A stretch of DNA of 10,699 nucleotides from Planctomycetota bacterium (lineage in GTDB: Bacteria > Planctomycetota > Planctomycetia > Gemmatales > Gemmataceae), in assembly GCA_018970845.1 (NCBI GenBank), contig JAGWVO010000099.1, positions 1 to 10,699 of the forward strand. Reading direction: 5' to 3'. Shown here one piece after another: positions 6,584 through 10,699 of the stretch. The position numbers and the translations under genes are program-made. Each line of letters begins with the position of its first letter. Position 1 is the first letter of the stretch. The notes under the pieces are model-generated. The model saw nothing but the letters and a program-made list of their open reading frames with translations, searched no databases and was not told the origin of the DNA.

Positions 6584-7077
6584 AACGCTCAAGGCCGGCC
6601 TTCACCCTGATCGAGATGCTGGTCGTCATGGCCGTGACGGGAGTGTTGATCACCTCCGGCATCGCCTTCATGGCCGGCCTCATGAGGCTTGAGGGAATGA
6701 CAAGCCGATCGATGACGGCCAACATGATCATCCCCCGGCTGGTTTCCCGCTGGCGCGATGATGTGCATGCGGCCAGCGCCCTGCCCGCCGCGCATGAAGG
6801 CGACAAGGCGGGGCCAGGCAAGCTCATCCTCCAGTGCGGCAAGGCGACGGTTGTCTACACGACCGGTCCTGAATGGGTGGAGCGGGCGACCACGGGGCCG
6901 GGCCCGAAGAGGGAAAGGTACGCCCTCGCCGGCGCGGGATCATCCGCCCGCTTCGGCCGCCGGGGCAACCTCGCCATGTTGATCATTGAGGACAATGTGA
7001 AAGGCGTCGCGGTTCCGCGGTGCGAGGCCGTGGCGGCCATCGGCATGGCCCTGCCGGCGGGAGGTGGCGGTCCATGA
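6580..7077 (+). CDS. Type IV pilin-like minor pseudopilin (GspJ/PilW-like)
   Basis: This 165-residue protein starts MKRSRPA followed by FTLIEMLVVMAVTGVL, a clear prepilin N terminus with Glu12 as mature position +5 and a helix to about residue 35. The residue before the cleavage point is Ala7 rather than the usual Gly; the phrase AFTLIE is, to my knowledge, common in planctomycete pilin-like proteins, so processing is likely still possible. Downstream, IIPRLVSRWRDDVHAAS (about 49-65) and KLILQCGKATVVYT (about 80-93) follow the GspJ/PilW pattern of 'l..d.r.A..l...g..l.l......v.Y'. It would be a minor subunit at the pseudopilus tip. Start and stop both overlap neighbouring genes by ATGA; GGGGA (6568-6572) lies 7 nt before the start. 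Confidence 0.87.
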   Translation: MKRSRPAFTLIEMLVVMAVTGVLITSGIAFMAGLMRLEGMTSRSMTANMIIPRLVSRWRDDVHAASALPAAHEGDKAGPGKLILQCGKATVVYTTGPEWVERATTGPGPKRERYALAGAGSSARFGRRGNLAMLIIEDNVKGVAVPRCEAVAAIGMALPAGGGGP

Positions 7078-7508
7078 GGCGAAACGCTCCATCCCGAAAG
7101 GGCATCATGTCGGTCTGGCTTCTGGTGGTCATCGCGCTCATGACGGCGGTGTTGGCGCTGGTGGCCAAGGAGATTCTCAAGGGCCGGGAATTGGCCGCGG
7201 GCAGGGAAGCCGAACTCAAGGCCGACTGGCTCGCGCTGGGCGCCCTGGAATACGGACGATCCCGGCTCGAACCGAATGCCGCCGAAGGGTCGCTCGACCT
7301 GCCGGAGGGATTGTCCGGGGGAGGCAAGGCCGCCGTGGCTTGGAGTCGCATGGGCGACGGCGTGGTCCTGCTGCGGTCGGAAGGCGGAGCGGGTGAACCG
7401 CCGGCCGCCAGGAAAAGCCGCTTCACGGTGATGGTTGTCCGCCAGAAGGACAACTGGGTGCCGTCGGGCCCCGTGGAACGGCACCAAGGGAAAGCTTCAC
7501 CGCGCTGA
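7074..7508 (+). CDS. Small GspK/PilX-like pilin protein without the +5 glutamate
   Basis: The ATG at 7074 overlaps the previous stop and has the best ribosome site of the operon, GGGAGGTG (7059-7066), 7 nt upstream. The 144-residue product reads MRRNAPSRKG then IMSVWLLVVIALMTAVLALV: a basic leader, a Gly10 cleavage point and a helix to about residue 31, but Trp15 stands where pilins have Glu. Absence of Glu+5 is a known trait of GspK, the tip pseudopilin, and its place as last gene after a GspJ-like gene also fits the usual I-J-K order. GspK proteins are usually around 300 residues, so this one is about half size and closer to PilX-like short forms. The rest (a helical region with LKADWLALGALEYGRSRLE, then strands) is unremarkable. 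The operon ends here; convergent transcription arrives from the right. Confidence 0.8.
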   Translation: MRRNAPSRKGIMSVWLLVVIALMTAVLALVAKEILKGRELAAGREAELKADWLALGALEYGRSRLEPNAAEGSLDLPEGLSGGGKAAVAWSRMGDGVVLLRSEGGAGEPPAARKSRFTVMVVRQKDNWVPSGPVERHQGKASPR

Positions 7509-7519
7509 ATCGACCGCTC

Positions 7520-7549
7520 CCCAAAAAGATCCCCGGCAACGGCCGGGGA
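7520..7549 (-). terminator. Intrinsic terminator of the minus-strand operon
   Basis: A seven-base-pair stem, TCCCCGG (7530-7536) with CCGGGGA (7543-7549) around a six-base loop, is followed on the minus strand by ATCTTTTTGG, giving a five-T tract. It lies 30 nt beyond the stop of the DUF1559 gene. On the plus strand the same hairpin is preceded by AAAAA and followed by no T-tract, so it favours the minus direction, though it may also slow transcripts leaving the pseudopilin operon. Confidence 0.6.
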
Positions 7550-7578
7550 CCAGCGGCTTGCCTTGGGCGGCGGCGTGG

Positions 7579-9099
7579 TCAATCAAGAAGCGGAATGGGC
7601 TTGCCATCCGCCTTGTCGAGGAGATTTCGGAAAACCTCCTCCTTGAGGGGGAACTTGATCCGCCTCACCGTGCCGTCACCGAAACCCACGGTGAGGCGGT
7701 CGCTGAAACCCTTGGTGAGTTCGTCGAAGGCGACCTTGGGATCGGCATCCAGGTCGTCGGGCTTGGACCAGATCACGGCCCGGCCCGCGGGCAGTTGGAT
7801 CAGGGCGACGGTGTTGGTCGTGCCGTCGGTGACATCGCCCAACTTGCCGCCCTTGCCGCCAAAGAACATCGTCTGCTTGCCCACGGGCACCACATAGGGA
7901 GTGTGGCCGGGTTGCAGGGTCTCGCCTTCGGGGGCGAATAATTTGGGCATGAGGGGGACAAGCTTCCGGTTGTGCTCGCTGTCCCATGGCTCGTCGAGCT
8001 TGAATTTCCTGTAAAGGTCCTCCTGTTCGAGGTAAGGCAGCACGGCCACGCGCCAGCTCAACAGCGGCTTGCCTTCGCTGGAGACGATGGCGGGGGCGGG
8101 AAAACTGTTCTTCGCGTCGTGATGGACATGCATCGCCAGAAGCAATTGCTTCATGTTGTTCACAGACTGCATCGACTGGGCCGAACCGCGGGCCTTGGCC
8201 GCGGCGGCGGCGAACAGGTCGAGGATCGGCTGGGGATCATTGAGTTCCAGGACGATGTCGTTGCCTTGCTTCTTGAGGCCGTTTCCGATCATCTGCATCA
8301 GCTTGCCGGCCGGTTCGGCGATATTCTGGTCGGCCTCCGAAAGGGCCAGGGGAGCGAACTGGAGGGCATCCTTGATGAACGACATTCCCTTCTCGACCCA
8401 GGGGGCATCCACGCCGCGGATCGCCGCCTTCATGCGGGGCGGGAACGGATCCATGCTGAACGACATCCATGAAAGGCCGGCCGCGAGCTCTTGGCTGGAA
8501 TGTTTGTCGAGCGGCTTTTGCAACGGGGGAACCAGTTCCTTGAGGCTGCGCTTCTGGTCTGCCGTCGGGACAACGGCCACCTGGACGGCGTGGTCGCCCC
8601 ACAACACTTTCGCCTCGCCGATGTCGGGGCGCGGCTTGCCCAGTTGCCTGGCGGCGCGCTCAAGGGCGCCCGGGGAACCGGCGAGCAGGGCGTTGTCCAG
8701 GCGCTTGGTCTTCAGCACATCGCCCGCCCCGGGAATTTTCCTGAGCATCTCCTCGAGTTTCTCCTGCTGCTCGGCATCCTTCGTGGGAACCGCCACAAGG
8801 GGCAGGAACTCGCCCGAGGCCACCATGCTCATGCTGTAAACGACAAAAATCTCCTCGGCGTTGCGGTCGAGAGACCCCTTCACCGTGCCGGCCAGCAAGG
8901 CGAACGCGATCGCCTGGGCCTGGGGAATCACCTTGTTCTTGGTCAGGTAGGCGATAGCGTTGTTGAGTTCGATTTTCTTCGGGCGAATCCGGGCGACGAC
9001 GAACGCCTGGTCGTCGAGGAATTTCTCCACCGCGAACTGCTGGGCCGGCACCATCGCCGCCAGCCCCAGCCATGCCACCAGTGCCATCGCTCCGCGCAT
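7579..9099 (-). CDS. Secreted DUF1559-domain protein lacking a pilin N terminus
   Basis: The 506-residue protein begins with a conventional signal peptide (MRGAMALVAWLGLAAMVPA, cleavage near 19-21, then QQ). Residues about 25-300 form a region I cannot name, with KIELNNAIAYLT and VLWGDHAVQVAVVP-like segments. The DUF1559 region spans about 314-490: NNMKQLLLAMHVHHDA (314-329), LLSWRVAVLPYLEQEDLYRKF (in part, 346-366), PWDSEHN (371-377) and DVTDGTTNTVALIQ (422-435), ending in a GFGDGTVRRI strand (472-481). Most DUF1559 proteins start with an FTLIE prepilin helix directly before this block; here an export signal and a long extra domain replace it. A perfect AAGGAG, complement at 9107-9112, lies 7 nt before the ATG and overlaps the upstream stop, so it is translated with its neighbour. 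DUF1559 has no proven biochemical role; it is expanded in planctomycetes. Cell location is probably periplasmic or surface. Confidence 0.9.
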   Translation of the reverse strand: MRGAMALVAWLGLAAMVPAQQFAVEKFLDDQAFVVARIRPKKIELNNAIAYLTKNKVIPQAQAIAFALLAGTVKGSLDRNAEEIFVVYSMSMVASGEFLPLVAVPTKDAEQQEKLEEMLRKIPGAGDVLKTKRLDNALLAGSPGALERAARQLGKPRPDIGEAKVLWGDHAVQVAVVPTADQKRSLKELVPPLQKPLDKHSSQELAAGLSWMSFSMDPFPPRMKAAIRGVDAPWVEKGMSFIKDALQFAPLALSEADQNIAEPAGKLMQMIGNGLKKQGNDIVLELNDPQPILDLFAAAAAKARGSAQSMQSVNNMKQLLLAMHVHHDAKNSFPAPAIVSSEGKPLLSWRVAVLPYLEQEDLYRKFKLDEPWDSEHNRKLVPLMPKLFAPEGETLQPGHTPYVVPVGKQTMFFGGKGGKLGDVTDGTTNTVALIQLPAGRAVIWSKPDDLDADPKVAFDELTKGFSDRLTVGFGDGTVRRIKFPLKEEVFRNLLDKADGKPIPLLD

Positions 9100-9103
9100 C
9101 GGC

Positions 9104-10504
9104 CTACTCCTTGGAGATCCGGGGTCGAACCTTCACCTCGTATCGTATGGAATCCGCCGGATTGGGCTTTCCCCCCTCGGGAGGCAACCCCTCGATCACG
9201 CATTCGGCATCCTTGAGGCGGGTGTACCGGAAAGGCTTCAGCGTGTAGGGATCCACCGGCAAGGGCAATCCCGTTTCCTCCAGCCGTTCGGGCAGCTTGC
9301 CCGCCTTGGCGACATGGTGGCGAAGCGCCTCGATTACCATCAGGGCGCCGATGGCCCGGTCGGCCCTGTGATGGGCCAATGTCACGCGATCAATCGCGGG
9401 CAACAGGTTGCGCATCAGGGCGTGCGGGCCCTGCGACAGGGCGGGCGCCTTCCATTTTTCGTTCTCCTGTCGCATCACCGCCACGGCCTGCGGCACCGGC
9501 AACATCGCCGCCTTGAAGATCTCGTCGCGGGCCCGTTCATACTCATCCAACTGGCGGATCAGCACGACCTGGGCCACGGGCATCCTGCCCACGACATGGG
9601 GATCCAGCTTCAGCTTTTCGGCGAGATAAGCCTTGGAATCGGTGTAACTGGCGACACCCAAAAGGGGCATGACCTTCGAGGGCCCCTCCCTTTCGCCCTC
9701 CGAGACGAGGCCCATGAGCTTGTCGAACCGGCGTGAAAGCTCGGCGGCCTTTTCCTGGGTGATCGGCTTGTCGCGTTCAAGGCCGGGAAATTCGGCTCCG
9801 ATGAATATCCGCTCGCCCTCCAGCGCGTTCATGAAAGGCAGGAACCGGTGCGGCGTGTAGGCCAGCGACCAGAACAGGTTGGCCCCATCGTCATGGGCCA
9901 TGTAATCGTGAAGGGTGGTGAATCCGACCTGGCACACGGCAACCCCGACAAGGTACTGGATGAGGGTCGGCCCCTCGCTGACATGCCGGCCGAACACCAA
10001 GATCGTGCGCACATCCCGCAAGGCCTCCTCCGGCCGGTTGTTGGCCAAATGCCAGCGGGCCCTCACGCGCATGAAGTTGGCCAGCATGCGGAACCCCTGA
10101 AGATCGGGCATGAGGGTTCCGATTCCATCGTTGAGCCTTTCCTTCATTTGCCAGTCGCAGTGGCTTTTGCGCGCCCCGCGTTCCAACTCGGCCAATGGAA
10201 AAAAACGGGGTTGCAGGATGGTGGATTTCACCGTGGCCAATTCGGGCAGCGGGCAGGTGAGCCACTTCTGGAGCCTGTCGCTGAAATCCTTTTCGGCGCG
10301 CGTGAAGGAGATGGAGTCGGGCGCGAATGCCGTCGCGTAATGAACGGCGGCATTGCCCGTGGATATTTCCTCAAGCTGTGGCAGGATCCTGTTCCTGAGG
10401 ACCGGGCTTTCGATCCCGCGGGCCGGCAGGTCCAACTTGACGACCTGCCCGGGAGGCTGCTGTGAAAGGGCGGCCGAGGCCGCCAGAAGGACGAACATCA
10501 TCAT
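9104..10504 (-). CDS. Planctomycete-type secreted protein with GspG-like C-terminal block, function unknown
   Basis: The 466-residue protein starts MMMFVLLAASAALS then QQ, a short signal peptide without a positive charge. The middle is largely helical: RMLANFMRVRARWHLAN (139-155) and PEEALRDVRTILVFGRHV (158-175) resemble the helical arrays of planctomycete exported hypothetical proteins. Near the C terminus the stretch IEALRHHVAKAGKLPERLEE (391-410) followed by LPLPVDPYTLKPFRY (413-427) parallels the 'Y....G.yP..l..L......DP.g.p.rY' head motif of GspG-type pseudopilins. The start has GAGG 7 nt upstream, and the ATG overlaps the stop of the preceding gene (ATGA). Two in-frame ATGs follow immediately, so the exact start may shift by one or two codons. 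The stop lies 4 nt before the DUF1559 gene. No enzyme motif is visible. Confidence 0.82.
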   Translation of the reverse strand: MMMFVLLAASAALSQQPPGQVVKLDLPARGIESPVLRNRILPQLEEISTGNAAVHYATAFAPDSISFTRAEKDFSDRLQKWLTCPLPELATVKSTILQPRFFPLAELERGARKSHCDWQMKERLNDGIGTLMPDLQGFRMLANFMRVRARWHLANNRPEEALRDVRTILVFGRHVSEGPTLIQYLVGVAVCQVGFTTLHDYMAHDDGANLFWSLAYTPHRFLPFMNALEGERIFIGAEFPGLERDKPITQEKAAELSRRFDKLMGLVSEGEREGPSKVMPLLGVASYTDSKAYLAEKLKLDPHVVGRMPVAQVVLIRQLDEYERARDEIFKAAMLPVPQAVAVMRQENEKWKAPALSQGPHALMRNLLPAIDRVTLAHHRADRAIGALMVIEALRHHVAKAGKLPERLEETGLPLPVDPYTLKPFRYTRLKDAECVIEGLPPEGGKPNPADSIRYEVKVRPRISKE

Positions 10505-10699
10505 TTCAAAACCTCGCTGAAAAGTTCACTTCTTGTAAGGGGCGCCGCGGTCAACATCGATGGCATCGAGACCGGCAAGGCTTCCACCCCCTCGGCCAGC
10601 ACCTTTTGCCGAAGCTTCCAAGCCTCCCGATCGGCCGGAGTGAAAGCCTCGGCCGATTCCTGCCATGAGGGGGGTGAATCCTCCCGATGCTCGATCCGG
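10501..10699 (-). CDS. 3' end of an unrecognised gene (partial), first visible gene of the minus-strand operon
   Basis: On the minus strand an open frame enters from the right edge and ends at TGA (10503-10501), overlapping the ATG of the next gene as ATGA. The 65 visible residues include TPADREAWKLRQKVLAEGVE and end in TRSELFSEVLK. The helical, charged segment gives no family. The support is the uninterrupted frame, codon use like the neighbours and the exact ATGA junction, which repeats the coupling style seen elsewhere in the window. It shows that the operon containing the two secreted proteins continues beyond the window. Confidence 0.65.
   Translation of the reverse strand, partial: RIEHREDSPPSWQESAEAFTPADREAWKLRQKVLAEGVEALPVSMPSMLTAAPLTRSELFSEVLK

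Noticed and set aside
7972..9216. Plus-strand open frames through the DUF1559 gene
   Set aside because: They are antisense to the signal-peptide-bearing DUF1559 protein and read as His/Arg/Gly-rich shadow sequence.

Overview
The window is GC-rich, densely packed bacterial DNA. It most likely comes from a planctomycete. The strongest clue is a DUF1559-type protein (minus strand, 7579-9099) with the phrases typical of that phylum (NNMKQLLLAMHVHHDA, LSWRVAVLPYLEQEDLY, DGTTNT). Its upstream neighbour ends in a block (LRHHVAKAGKLPERLEE...VDPYTLKPFRY) that I also associate with planctomycete secreted proteins. No rRNA, tRNA, CRISPR array, insertion sequence or phage gene is visible, and nothing points to recent transfer.

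Plus strand, 136-7508: parts of a type II secretion / type IV pilus-like (pseudopilin) machine. First comes a short GspE/PilB-type ATPase (136-1233). After an AT-richer spacer there are three membrane-protein genes in tight order: a four-helix protein (1354-1899), a CPBP-family intramembrane protease with a zinc-ribbon-like N terminus (1909-2751), and a protein with two helix-pair plus PH-like halves (2748-3767). After a second spacer with a possible promoter comes a five-gene run in which every junction overlaps: two different GspF-like platform proteins (3919-4959, 4956-6170) and three small pilin-like proteins (6167-6583, 6580-7077, 7074-7508) resembling GspH/I, GspJ and GspK/PilX. No major pseudopilin, secretin, GspL/M or prepilin peptidase lies in the window, so those parts must be encoded elsewhere.

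Minus strand, 10699-7579: a convergent operon. The 3' end of an unrecognised gene (10501-10699) overlaps by ATGA a secreted protein of 466 residues (9104-10504). That is followed after 4 nt by the 506-residue secreted DUF1559 protein (7579-9099), and a hairpin with a T-tract (about 7522-7549) closes the operon. At the left edge a short minus-strand start (1-35) looks like the signal peptide of a divergent gene.

The overall picture is an assembly ATPase, two inner-membrane platform proteins and three minor pilin-like subunits of one envelope machine, with envelope accessory proteins embedded among them. They face an operon for two exported proteins whose C-terminal regions resemble pseudopilin-associated domains but which lack the pilin N-terminal helix. 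The most unusual points are the paired, divergent GspF proteins with degenerate Gly-Glu motifs, the ATPase without its cysteine cluster, and the proposed detached pilin-type domains.
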